Part shown: positions 1 to 11,693 of the stretch, piece after piece
Position numbering within the stretch: position 1 is the stretch's first letter
How the letters are laid out: each line of letters opens with the position of its first letter
DNA from: Brasenia schreberi
Lineage: Eukaryota > Streptophyta > Magnoliopsida > Nymphaeales > Cabombaceae
Length of the DNA stretch: 64,000 bases
Reading direction: 5' to 3'
Assembly: GCA_036023115.1 (NCBI GenBank)
Contig: JAYKKT010000089.1
Location: forward strand, 15,308,501-15,372,500
The notes under the pieces: model-generated
What the model was told of the DNA's origin: nothing
The model's database searches: none
Seen by the model: only the letters and a program-made list of their open reading frames with translations
Made by a program: the position numbers and the translations under genes

Positions 1-1588
1 TTTCAGCCAAATAGGAGTAAGCATTCGGAAATTAAAATTGTAGTAAACTTTGGATGCAGAGATATTGGAAATTCAGTTTCAGGTTTTAGGAAAATACATG
101 ATACAAATTCACCCGAATTTAAAGTGCAACAACTCTACATTCCCAAATTAAATTACTGAATTGAAATGAAGGGAAATTAATAAGCATAAGTATAGAGGTG
201 GTAGAGGATATAGAGTGATTATAGATTATATTGGGGTAGAAGCATGAAAGCAAACACATAGAGTGCGTGTGTGCAATAGTGAAAACTCAGCAAATGTAAT
301 GGAAGGCATTGAATCTAATCACTATTACAATGTTGGGGGAGGCTATGCTCCATTAATACAACCCCAATTTAATTGAATTAGAGAAAGGAAGAGAGAATTG
401 AAATTGAATTGAGAATGTACTTACATGATTTAGCAAAAACAGGTCGAGATTCAAGAGTGAATCCAGCCACTTGAACTCCTTCTTCCCCAAACTCTCTTGA
501 CACTCACCTAGCTACCCCTTCTTCACCCAAGGCTTGAAGCTCACAACCCTCTTGCTAGGATTTCTTCCCCTTAGACTAGTCTCTCACCTAAGATAGAAGC
601 CTCACTTGATGAATTCCATACATAACCAAGCATAGAGCAACCCGCCCCCCCCTTGGCCCCTTTTATAGGCCAAGGGGGCTGGTTTCTAGCTCCTTCCATG
701 GGACAGGTTGGACCAGCTCCCTTGCTTTCTTGACCCACTTGATCCAATACAAGTGGTCCCTCCTTAGTGACTTGGACCAGTCCCATGTGGGCTGGTCTAG
801 GGTGTAGCCGTTTTGGACATGGTACACCCGGCCCAAGCTTTCTTCAACTTGTTATTTTGTCCTAGCCGTGCTAGGTTCTTCTCTTTGATGCTTGGCTGCT
901 CCTTACACTTGATACAAGATATGTTGTTGATTGAACCTTATAACTTGATACCAAGTGGTGGTCGGGTATGCCTAGTTAGGCTCTTCCAATTCAATTGCCT
1001 CGTTTGATATTTGATTCTTGAATGATATTTTGAATGGTCCGGCTCTATCATGGTCATTAGCTCAATTGCTTCTTGATTTGATTCCACGGCTTCACCATGG
1101 TCTCGAGTTCAACTTGAAATGTTCTTGAATTGGATGAGCTTGTCGCCATGGTCTCGAGTCTTGGTTCCATGTTGGCCCCATCTTGATCGAACAAACTAGG
1201 ATTTGATCGGTCTTGATCTTCCACCTGGATTTGGATAAGTTGTTGAATTTGATCTTGATATGCTTACATTTGATAGGGCTTTATCCAAGCTCGATCCATC
1301 TTTGGATTTGGACTTGAGCTTGATCCCATATCTTGATCTTATCTTGATGCTTCAACCTTATCTTCTTTTTGAGAATCGATTTGAATCCGAGCTCAGATTG
1401 GGTCTCATTGTTTATTTGCTTCGAAACTCATGGGATGTTGAATTTAAAAACCTTTATTTTGAAATATTCCCCAAAAGGCTTAAACTTTAAAATTTGGGGT
1501 TTTTGAATTTAAAGGTTCATAAAGGCTTTAAATTGATTTTCGAAATTCAGGAGTTTTTGAAAACATTTTAAAATTTTGGGTGTTTACA
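1..1588 (-). mobile_element. Partial LTR of a Tat-type Ty3/gypsy element, reverse orientation, cut by window edge
   Basis: Read on the minus strand from 1588 it begins TGTAAACACCC and resembles the first bases of the LTRs at 5681 and 25527. A TATA-like CCTATAAAAGG lies near 660-670 (minus strand). The block near 345-375 is the reverse complement of a 'GGGGTTGTATTAATGGAGC' type stretch also found in the other LTRs (near 7193 and 27381). The LTR should run roughly 1 kb further left, outside the window. The bases right of 1588 do not look like a polypurine tract, so this is either a 5' LTR or a solo LTR. It is a more distant family member than the two full elements here. Confidence 0.7.
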
Positions 1589-3169
1589 GTCATAAAAGGG
1601 AGACCTTTGCTCGAATTGGAGGATTATTTAGGATCTTCATATCACCTACATAAAAATTGATGAGTTATGAAATCTATAAGTTAAGAAAGAACAAACCGCT
1701 AACAAGGAAGCTTACATTTTTAACACGTTGAAGGAATAACAAAATGTTGTCCTTAGAATTATATGCATCAGGCTTCAAATGGATTCTCACAAAAGGGTAG
1801 AAGTAACTGTTAAGAATTATGAAGGTGGCTCTTTATCAAAGTTGAAAGGGAAGAAGTTATACAACTTGAAGATGAAGGAACATCGAAATGTGAATGCCTT
1901 TATAGTAGCACGTTTGGGTTGGCCAGCATGTGCTTAGTACTTGGTTGAGCATGTGTCAAGCTGGTCAAATTTTACACAAAGTTTTCTTACTCTTTATCAA
2001 AGATGACATAAACAACTGAGGACCAACACTCAATGTACTCGAGGTGCCTCCTGAATTGGATGAAAAGCCTCCAAAAGAGAATTTCTCCACCTATTGTAGG
2101 TTGACATTTCTTAAATGAGTCCAAACTAATGAGCCAAAATATTGAGGGAAATACCTTTTGGCCATTGTTGGGTTAGTGGAGGAGGAGGATGTGTCAACTC
2201 TATTTAATAAATCACAAAAGCACAGGAATCATTGCCACTCTACATAAGAGATGTGAATGAAATTGGACAACTTTTCTGGTAGGTATTGACTCATGAAATC
2301 ACCATGACTCAACGGATTAAAATGAACATCGTTATCATACAACAAATGGAATAGTTTACTGAGGTAGATCGATAGTGCCCTAGTTTGTGAATGGAGTCTT
2401 AGAAAAACTCTACCTAAAGAGAATTATTGTTATTTGAGGTCAACAATACAAGAACTAGGGTTAGCAAGGGTATTCAACCAAGAAAAAATATAAATATATC
2501 GAACACTTAAAGAACCACCATGGATTGGGGCAGTGTTGGGTGATTTTCCATTTGTAAGTTAGTAGATAAGGTACGTATGCTCTAAAATAGGATACTCAAG
2601 AAAAAAAAACAAAAATCAAAAGATATTCATAAAGTAGCATGATACTCTTTTGAATTGCTACGTTGCTGGGACAAATTATGAACTTGCACAGCCAGAAGAG
2701 AAGAAAGTTGGCATGCTTGTTTGAAGTCACCTCCATGAGTGACATGCATTAGCTTCCAATAATCCACTATAAGACAAATTCTTAGAGAGGAAGGAAAAAT
2801 AAAAAGGATAACCAAGAGAGTGAAGGTTTGGGCCATCAAAACGAAGACCAGTGATGACATGGACATTGAGAAGGATATGACCAATGATACTCAATTTAAA
2901 AACAAAACAGTTGGTATTGCCAGATTAGAAGCCTAAAAAGCTAAAGAGGAGACTAAGATTAGCATAAAAGGCAATTCGGGGCAGTTGGATGAGGTCAAAA
3001 GTTACCCATTTGTGCTAGTCATCTACATGATGGGTACCCACTTGATCTAGTCATTGAATGTATTCCTTGGCAGGTTTTGTCCAAGTGCAGAGATCCTTTG
3101 AGAAGCGATTATAATAATACCATTCTTCTTCTTATATTGATTGTGCCTTTAATGTTGATGTGAATGTAT
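1589..3169. other. Unassigned, no gene recognised
   Basis: All frames are broken. Short stretches look as if once protein-coding on the plus strand (about 1800-1930 and 2390-2560), but no family could be named. It may include the lost 5' half of Copia-1, whose recognisable part starts at 3170. No 5' LTR of Copia-1 was found here. Confidence 0.4.
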
Positions 3170-5610
3170 AACATAAACACCTTGGGCATATAAGTTTGGA
3201 AAAGTTGAGGAAATTATCCAACGTTGACTTAGTACCAAGATTTGCGAAAAATACTTTCAACAAGTGCGAAGCTTGTATACAAGGAAAAATGACAAGAAAA
3301 GTTTTTTCCAAAGAGACAACAAGGGCAAAAACCCTGTTGAAGGTCATTCACACTGATTTATGTGGACCCTTTAGACTAAGGTCACATCAAGAAAAGGTTT
3401 ATTTTATAACCTTTATCGATGATTACTAAAGATATATGTATGTATATCTCCTAGCACATAAATTTGAGGCACTTGAAGCTTTTAAAGAATATAAGCAGGA
3501 AATTAAAAATCAACTAGGGCATTCAATCAAAGTTTTAAGATGAGATAGAGTTGGTGAATATATCTCTACATAATTTTTGAAATTCTGTAAAAACTTTGGT
3601 ATTTTAATGCAAAATACAATGTTGAGGATACCTCAATAAGATTGTGTAGCTGAAAGATATAACAAGACCTTACTGAATATAACAAGATTAATATTAATTG
3701 ATGTTTCTCTACAAAGGATATTTTGGGGAGAAGTAGTAAGTATGCAGTGTACATAATCAATAGAGTATCATGTAAGGCTGTATTCACTACACCATATGAG
3801 ATGTGGTTTGGAAAAAAAACCCAACCTAGGTCACCTCAGGAGGTGGGGATCTATTGCTCATGTAAAGATCCTTGATCAGTCTATTGATAAGCTAGACAAT
3901 AGGTCATTGAGATGCATATTCATTGGATATCAAAAGGGCTCAAAGAGATATCAATTTTATCATAAGGACCACAGACTGATAGAGAGCATAGATGTTGAAT
4001 TCTTAGAAGATACTAAGAATGACATCTTGAAAAATAATGATGAGTATGTTGACAATCTAGTAAACCTAGATCAACAATCATTTGAACCCATAGAAGACAT
4101 TCCTGAAACAACCAAAACTTTATATGGATATGAAAGGCCTAGGGCCACACCGTCCTACTTAAAAGATTATTACTCTTATCTTGCAGAATAAGTACGTAAT
4201 TCGATGGATTCAAGTCTGGGAATTAGTTGATTTGCCAAAAGGAAGGAAAGTCATTGGTTGTAAATGAGTTCTAAAAAAGAAATATAAGGTCGATAGTTCA
4301 ATCAACAAGTTTAAAGCGAGGTTGGTTGCAAAGGGTTTCTCGCAAAAGGAGAGAATAAATTATGTTGAGACATATTCCTCTATTATGAAATTTGTATCCA
4401 TAAGGATAATCTTGGCAATATCTGCATATTATGATTTGGATTTGCATCAGTTAGATGTAAAGACATCGTTTCTAAACGGAAATTTATATGAAATCATATA
4501 CATATAGCAACTCGAAGGATATATAGTTGAAGGCCAAGAAAATAAAGTATATAGGTTGAAAAAATCCCTATATGGCCTGAAACAGTCACCTCACCATCAA
4601 AATGGCATTATTGAACTTGGGTTTGTGGCTAATGAGCTTGATCACTGTGTATATATTTGAAACAGTGGGAGTCACTTTGTCATTCTATCGTTATATGTAG
4701 ATAACATACTTTTGATTGGGAATGACAATGAGATGATTGTCAAAACTAAGTCATTGTTAAATTCAAGGTTCGAAATGAAGGATATGGGGGAAGCATCCTA
4801 TATCCTGGGTATAAAGATTTCTCGAGATAGAGAATCTAAACTCTTATGCCTAAGTCAGGAAAGGTACATTGACTATATCCTAAATAAGCTCAAAATGGGT
4901 GAATGCAAGTGTGCTATTACACTCGTTGCAAAAGGGGTCAAACTGAGCAAGGTTGATTGTCCCGGTGAAGGAGACGTAAGCCTAGCATTCTTTATGTATG
5001 GTATGTTGTGTACAAGACCTGATATTAGCTTCGGTGTTGGTCTTGTGAGTAGATATCAAAGTAATCCTGGATGATAACATTGGATAGTTGTAAAAAGGAT
5101 TTTAAGATATCTGAAAGGAATAAAAGACTTGAAACTGTGCTTTCAAGCAGATGAACTGAAAGTGGTAGAATACTCAGATGCTAACTTTGCTAGGAGCAAG
5201 ATAGCAAATCAACCTCGAGAAAAGTATTCTTATTTGGAGCTGGTGGTGTTTCTTGGGCATGTAAGAAACAAGGTTGTGTAGCATTATATACACAAGAAGC
5301 TGAGTATATGGCTTGTTGTATGGCTATAATGAGTGTCGTCTGGATAAAGTGCTTCATACGATATTTGAAGCTGGAGATAGCCGACGAGTCGGTTGTCATT
5401 TACTGTGATAACAACACAACAATTACTCTTATCAAGAATGGAGCTGACAACTCCAAGAGCAACCACTATGTTCATGATATGGTTATGAGAAGGAAAATAT
5501 CCATCTCATACATGCCAACTCATGATATGTTGGTAGACCCCTTGACTAAAGGCATAACAGAGGATCTTTTCTCAAAATATGTTGCGAACATGAGTTTGAG
5601 ATATGTTTGA
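3170..5610 (+). pseudogene. Copia-1 pol remnant (Ty1/copia polyprotein, decayed)
   Basis: Broken remains of a Ty1/copia polyprotein, read over several frames. In order: the pre-integrase zinc region (HKHLGH near 3170, then CEACIQGKM near 3265), the integrase core start (HTDLCGPF near 3350 and FIDDY near 3413), reverse transcriptase (FKARLVAKGFSQKE near 4311, DLHQLDVKTSFLNG near 4440, SLYGLKQSP near 4568, the catalytic motif as YVDN near 4696) and RNase H ending at MLVDPLTKG near 5530 with a stop at 5610. The expected YVDD has its last Asp changed to Asn. Several stops (for example 3429, 4191, 4264, 4507, 4659, 5074) and frameshifts make it non-functional. Integrase is largely eroded between 3430 and 3800. 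Its 3' end continues after the Gypsy-1 insertion, at 20012. Confidence 0.85.
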
Positions 5611-5675
5611 TTGTTGTATAGGTTAAAAACCACACAACAGATGCTGATTGCAATAGCAATCATGAAATAACATTA

Positions 5676-5680
5676 CTAGG
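5676..5680. repeat. Left target-site duplication of Gypsy-1
   Basis: CTAGG directly before the TGTAAACACC start of the 5' LTR. The matching site on the right (20007-20011) reads CTAGC, one mismatch in five. Confidence 0.65.
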
Positions 5681-6270
5681 TGTAAACACCCCAAAATCAA
5701 ATCATTTTGTAAAACAAACACCTGGTTTAAAAAAAAACCATTTCAAAACCCATTGAGTTTTCGAAAACCTAGGAGCTCTCAAATGCTTTTAAAATTCTAT
5801 TTTGAAAACCCCGATCAAAATGTGGATTTCTTAAACTTGGGTAAAGTTCCAATTTCATAAAGAGCCAAATGAAACAGGTGAAGCATGAAGGACGACACCT
5901 GATCAAGAAGCAGCCCAGAAAGCAGCTCCAAAGGCCTGATCAAAAGCAAGCTCCGAAAGTAGGTCCAAAAGCCCAGAAATCATCATAATATGATGAAAGC
6001 AGGACCGAAAGCAAAAGGAGAACCTGGGCCAAAAGTAGACTTCAAGCCCAGCATATGACATATGAAGCCAAAAGCATCAACCTTATCTTCTGAAATCCAA
6101 GCCTAAGCTTGAAAACCAGAAATTTGATTGAAACGAAGTCCAAAAATGTGAGACGGAGATCGGACGACAAAGTTGGGGAAGACCCAATGTCAGACGATGC
6201 ACTAATGAAGCCAGGGCCCGCACAAACCGTCCGTCTCGAAACGCCAAGAAGGATTTGGATTTGGATTGGA

Positions 6271-6490
6271 AATAGTGTTTGGATTTTGATCGATCCAAAT
6301 AGTGTTTGGATTTGGATTGGATCAAAATAGTGTTTGGATTGGATTGGATTGGATTGGATCTGGATCAAAATATCCAAATCCATATCCATATAAATGTTTG
6401 GATTTGGATCGGATCTGGTCATAAATATCCAGATCTAGATCTCGAACCCATATCCAAACCCAAGACCCACCTCACTTGCCTATAAATAGA
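6271..6490 (+). promoter_or_regulatory. U3 promoter of Gypsy-1 5' LTR: tandem motif and TATA box
   Basis: AATAGTGTTTGGAT occurs at 6271, 6298 and 6326, a spacing of 27-28 bp. GGATTGGATTGGATC and ATATCC repeats follow, then TATAAATAGA at 6481. Transcription would start about 30 bp downstream, near the CT/AG-rich stretch around 6540. This is inferred from sequence layout only. Confidence 0.6.
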
Positions 6491-7239
6491 GGTGAGGGGG
6501 TCTCCAAAAGGACTTCATGTGAAATGCTCGGAGAAGCCTTGGAGGAGAGAGAGAGGGTTAAGGTGAGTGCTTTATGCTTAATTTCTTTTTAGTGGGTTAA
6601 GCCTTGTGGGCTAAATAGGGTTAGTATAGGTTGCACCAACTTGAGCCGAGGTGGACCTACCTGCGCATGGAGGACCCGAGGTGGCTGGACCGGAGCTTGA
6701 TCCCACCCTAGCCGAGTCCCCTAAAGGTAAGCCTAATCCCTAACTAAACCCATATCCTAGCGCCAAGTAAACCCATATCCTAAAGGTAAGCCTAAGCCTC
6801 GTGTACGATCAAGTTTGATCCCACCCTAGCGCCATCTTACCCCCTACCAAAACCAGCCCCAACCAACTAGATCCCGGCCAGCTCCTAAGCCCATATCCTA
6901 ACACCCCACGACCCAAACCAGCCTAGGACTAACTAGGATCTACCCCTTTAGCCGTGACCTACTTAGTGAACCTACCTTTCACCGTGAACTCTCTCAAGCC
7001 CAAGTGACTCATATCCCTTCAAGCAAAACTCGAGCCAGCCACCTCACATCTCATGCACACCGAAGAGGTCATCCTCGTGGCTGCCAAAGTGGACCAAATC
7101 TCGGGTAGATTGGAGAAGAAAGTCAAATTACTTGTAAGTGTTTAAAATTCAGTATTTACATTACTCCTTTCATACTTAATTCAATTTTGATACGGGGTTG
7201 TAATAATGGAGCGTGGTCTCCCCACGAGATGTAATATTG

Positions 7240-8190
7240 GTGCTTGACACATGAGACACATACGTGCACTTGAGCCTTAGCTCTTATCTCGTACACGAGG
7301 CACACACGTGCACTTGAGCCTTAGCTCTTATCTCGTACACAAGACACCCACGTACACTTGAGCTTTAGCTCTTAATCGTACACGATTTGCACACACACAC
7401 ATTGAGTTTTCGCTCTTACTGCAAAGACTCTAGTAAGAGCCGTGTGAGTTGCAATTTCATTCGGGTTGTTAGTTTCAGCTGTGTGCATTGTCATTTCAAT
7501 TCCACACTCACACACGCGTGCATTGAGCTTCATCTCTTATCAAGTATATATATATACTTTCAGCTGGGTTGTTACTTTCAAGTCATGTGAGTTTGTCATT
7601 TAAGCTTCCACACTTGCACACAAAGGGCACCCGAGCACTAGCTCAACACTCTCGCGCACATCTTGGCCTTGGCAGCCCCTAAGATATAGAGGTTTCTATA
7701 TACTTTCAGCTGTGTGAGTTTTACATGTTCAACTGTGTACGTCTTTACATTTCGGGTGGTTCAATTTCAGTTGTGTGAGTTGTCTTTCCATTTACACACC
7801 AAAAGCACTCACTCATATTGAGCCTTTCCGCTCTTCTATATCTATATTTCCCTTTTGGCAAAGTTCAATTCAAGTCGTGTGTGTGAGTTGTCTTTCCATT
7901 TATACACAACACACACGAACACGTTGAGCCTTCCCACTCATATATATACTTATATTTCCCTTTCGGTAAGTTCAATTCAAGTCGTGTGAGTTTGTCATTT
8001 CAATTCTACACTCACACACGCGTGCATTGAGCCTTTTCGCTCTTAATATAAGTATATCTCCCTTCCGCAATTTACAATCAAGTCGTGTGAGTTGCTTTTA
8101 AGGTTCGGGTATTTCCCCTTCAGCTGCGTGAGTTGCACTTACGTTTTGGGTACTTACTTTAAGTTGGGTGTGTGAGTTGCTTTTAATTCG
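7240..8190 (+). repeat. TG/CA-rich module array in Gypsy-1 5' LTR
   Basis: Repeated imperfect modules. A unit of about 45-50 bp built from CACGTGCACTTGAGCC and TTAGCTCTTATCTCGTACAC occurs three times (7255-7400). Looser modules follow, each pairing a GTGTGAGTTG half with a CACACACGCG...TTGAGC half, down to about 8190. The same arrangement is present in all four full-length LTRs of the window. Confidence 0.7.
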
Positions 8191-8671
8191 AGCCTAGCTC
8201 ATATCATATCAAACCTGAAGAGAGTTTGTGCATCCTTACATTTTACATATTTTCAAAGAGGAAACCCCACACTACGCTCAAACTTCGCTAAATCTAGGCC
8301 ACTTAAAAGCACACACATCCAGCCTAAGATAGCTTAAAAACTCAAAGACTTGGATACGGATAACTCCGTAATAAAAACTGCAACTTAGGCAAACAACCGT
8401 TGAAAATACTAGCTTTTCTTTTCAAAAGATAGGTTTGTTTAGAGATCGAAGTTTTCTAAGTGTTGGAACTGACCCTTGAGCACTGGTTCAAGAAGGTTTC
8501 AAGCGAAAAGATCTCGCTTGTCCACAATTGCCTTTCAAAAGTCAGATATATTTTAAAATCTTCGCTAGTTTAAGTAAGCTAGCTGGCACGCCCTTAAAAG
8601 CAACATAAACGCGAAAAGACTTGTTTCTGGTCTTGTAAACCAGGAGCAAGGAATTTTCGTGTCTTATAGTT

Positions 8672-8690
8672 TGGCACGCCTAGTGGGACT
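8672..8690 (+). other. Primer-binding site of Gypsy-1
   Basis: TGGCACGCCTAGTGGGACT, three bases after the LTR end. It begins with the TGG that pairs with a tRNA 3' CCA. Gypsy-2 has the same site with two differences. The matching tRNA was not identified. Confidence 0.7.
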
Positions 8691-8808
8691 TGGGTCTTAA
8701 GAAAATCGATAAAAAACAAACAAACCTCTTAAAATTTTTTTAAGAAAAGTATTTAACTCTTTGCATTTTGCATTTCATAGTTGGTTTTCAAAACAAAGCA
8801 TCGGAGTC

Positions 8809-10140
8809 ATGTCGAGTTTAGACTCCAATGAAGTGTCCAACCGTGTCTCACGCACATCAAGTTCTTACTCCAAAAATATTTCAAAAACAAAATTCAAAAA
8901 TAGGGGAGAAAAGATAGAAGACTTGCGAAAAGACTTCGAGGTAAAAATCGCTGTGCTTAGACAAGAGGAAGAGGCAGCTGAATCCTATTCGTTTCACGGC
9001 GAACCGGCAAAAGCTAAGAAGAGATTCGACAAGTCTAGAAAACCCAAGGAAACCTCCACTATGGAGGGAAACCAATATCACGAGTCCTTCACTCACAAGA
9101 ACCGTAAAACCCTACAGCAGTTGCTAAAAGGGCAAAATAAAGAAAAGAGGACATACACCCTATTTGATTTCCTTCCTTTGGATTATGAAACAGACAGTGA
9201 CGATGAGATACCAAACTTTCATTAGTACGATGGCACGGGGGATCCTAGATCCCACCTGCAACTCTTTTCCCGTCGAGCCCACAAAAAGAAAAAGGACTCG
9301 ATGAAGTGGATACATTGGTTTTCCCTTTCCCTCAAAGGAACTGCTTCAAAATGGCTTGCTTCTTATGATTTAAGTCAGCTCGCAACTTTTGAAGAGTTAG
9401 CGAACTGCTTTATGCAAAGATTTTCGCATAATGTAGAAGTTACGCCAACTTTAAATACTTTGAGGAATACCAAGCAGGCCACGAACGAGGATGTACACGC
9501 ATTCATCGTTCGATGGAGGTCCCTCTTGGGGCAAGTGAGAGAGCCGATATCAGAAGGATGTGCAGTAATGCTCATCCTCGATAATTTTCAACCTAAATTG
9601 AAAACTCTTCTCTCCTTACATGAAATATCGACTTTTCATAAGTTGATAAAAAAAGCCTCCCTCTTCGAAACAAATCTGAAAAATGGGGTCTACGATCACT
9701 TATGGAAAGAAAATATTGTGCACAAGTCATGTTTGGAAAAACCCGGAAACTACGGGTTACCCACAATGGACAAAGGGGCAAAGCCCCAAAAAGTTGCAAA
9801 CGTCCGAGTGGATGCAAGCCTGGTGAGCACTTCCAAAAATTTTGAAAATTTTGAAAACAAAAAAGAAAAAAAGTTGCCAAAATCTTTTGAAAAATGGGAG
9901 TATACCCCACTAGGGCAACCTGTTTTGGAGGTCCTGGACCTCCTACTTGCTCAAGAAATGATCAGACGCCCCGAAATTCCCGAGGGAACCACTTCCAAAG
10001 GGAAGTTTTTAAATCGCTTTTGCAGGTATCATCGGCTCAAGGGCCATGATACAAACCAATGTTTTTCCCTTCTCAATAAAATTGAGAACTTGATAGAACA
10101 GGGCCGACTCTAGGTCACTGAGGAACCAGAGCCTGCCCAA
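8809..10140 (+). pseudogene. Gypsy-1 gag (capsid) remnant
   Basis: Gag coats the element RNA in virus-like particles. The start ATG at 8809 is chosen because the same MSS-DSNEVS start is conserved in Gypsy-2; an upstream ATG at 8761 is not aligned there. The retrotransposon gag domain is seen at about 9235-9690 (WLASYDLSQ, FMQRFSHN, VRWRSLLGQVREPI). A zinc-knuckle-like CRYHRLKGHDTNQC lies at 10021-10062 with spacing C-x2-H-x4-H-x4-C. A TGG-to-TAG change gives a stop at 9223, and another stop lies at 10111-10113. Gypsy-2 reads through both places, so these are private defects. Confidence 0.85.
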
Positions 10141-10475
10141 GCCATATTCAAAGAACCCTTCCCCAATCACGCAAGCACTAGTGGGAAGGGCAAAGAGGTA
10201 TGTGCTTTGTCGACTTCAAAGAGTCTAGTGCATTCATTACATTCTGGTTTTACTACTTATACATCATCTCTCATTCTTTATAAGAAAAACGCCCAAGTAG
10301 TAATCCAGGGAGCGCTTAGAGTTCCACCCCCGGCTAGAACCATTTTAGAAATTCGAGGTGCTCCAAGGCACTCAAATAGAGCCACAATAAGCACGAGCCT
10401 TAGGCAAAGTGTAGGGGAAGTGACCAGGTCCGGAAGGATCTATCAACCCCAACACTTAGAAAAATCTGCTAAAAA

Positions 10476-11690
10476 GTGGTCAGTGTTCCTGGCCCTTCAA
10501 AAGCATGCATACCTAAAGTCTCGCCAAAAACGGACAAAGGTCAAATTGTTTTAACCACATATGATTTCGAAAATCATCTCTCCGAGGTCCCAATAAACAT
10601 GTCCATCCTAGAGCTGATACAAACCTCACCTAGGTATAGGCTTGTTTTAGAAAAAATCTTAGAGAGAGCCAAGGTTAACTCAAGCATAACCCCTAAGTCC
10701 TTGTCAATCCAAGTGGTGCCTATAAGTGCAAAAACACCCATCGTGTTCTCGAAAGACAAGATAGAAAGACCGTATGAAACCCACAACCAAGCTTTGCATA
10801 TCGAGGTAGTTTTGAATCACTATCCTCTCGACAAATGCTTAGTTGATGGGGGAGGAGGTCTTAACATCCTTCCGCTCTACGTGGCGTATCAAATCGGAGT
10901 CACCTTGACTTCCGTAAACCCAAGCCCCATCATAATCACTGGATACGATGGGAATGCATCTAGACCGTTGGGAGCCGTAGAGTTACCCATGGAAACGGGG
11001 GGTATAGCCCACGTGGGGGTATTCCATGTCTTAGTCATCCACCCCCATTACAACCTATTGCTTGGAAGACCTTGGATACATAGCCTGCGAGCTGTGCCAT
11101 CCACCTTCCATAGGTGTGTCAAAATCCCCTACGAAGACCAAATTATGGTAATTCTAGGTGAAAACCATCCTTAGCTTCAGGGAATCCAGAATTTCCCGTG
11201 CTTGTCAGCTTCCCAAGCCTACGAGGACAACCTTGGTAAGACCTTGGTCGAGACACCCAAGCTCGTCCTCCAAAAGCCTAGGAAGGTCGTGTGTATCAAG
11301 GGGCAGCCCAAGGCTTGCCCACTCAAAACCATAGCCATCCTAGGAAAGACCAAGTGTCGTCTATTTCCTAAACCCCTAGAAAAGAAACCATTCATGCATA
11401 ACATGGACGATAGCAAGTTCCAAGACCACGAATTATATCCAAACTTTTCAAAAAATAAAAAGTCATGGAACATGCTATTGAACATGGGATACATGCCATA
11501 CCAAAGTCTAGATAATCAAAACCAAGGTTGCCTCGAGCCCATAGTGCCTAGAGCAAACCCAAGCCGATATGGGATCGGCTATACTCCCAAAATACCCCCA
11601 GAACCACCACCTATGACCACCTGGGTCAAGGGTGTCCTGGAACCTAGTGAAGCAGAAACCTATGATTTAGACCTCTTGTTTAGAGTCTAA
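10476..11690 (+). pseudogene. Gypsy-1 protease and following linker
   Basis: Aspartic protease region: LVDGGGGLNILP at 10839-10874, GYDGNASRPLG near 10940, and LLLGRPWIHS near 11055, the usual flap and C-terminal motif of retropepsins. The expected Asp-Ser/Thr-Gly triad reads Asp-Gly-Gly (Asp codon 10845-10847), and Gypsy-2 has the same. A stop at 11172-11174 is private to this copy (Gypsy-2 has Gln there). The frame then continues through a proline/lysine-rich stretch to a TAA at 11688-11690 that both copies share. Confidence 0.8.
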
Positions 11691-11693
11691 CTT

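Larger units (their letters stand above)
5681..8668 (+). repeat. 5' LTR of Gypsy-1 (2988 bp)
   Basis: Starts TGTAAACACC and ends at TCTTATA, where the 3' copy ends TCTTACA (terminal CA mutated to TA). Compared with the 3' LTR it lacks most of the C-rich block found there at about 17745-18150 and has instead a short rearranged stretch near 6760-6830 in which 'CCCATATCCTA' is repeated. Promoter repeats and the TATA box are annotated separately. Confidence 0.9.

Noticed and set aside
7240..8190. CRISPR-like spaced repeats
   Set aside because: The modules are imperfect, of uneven spacing, and lie in a plant LTR; there are no unique spacers or cas genes.
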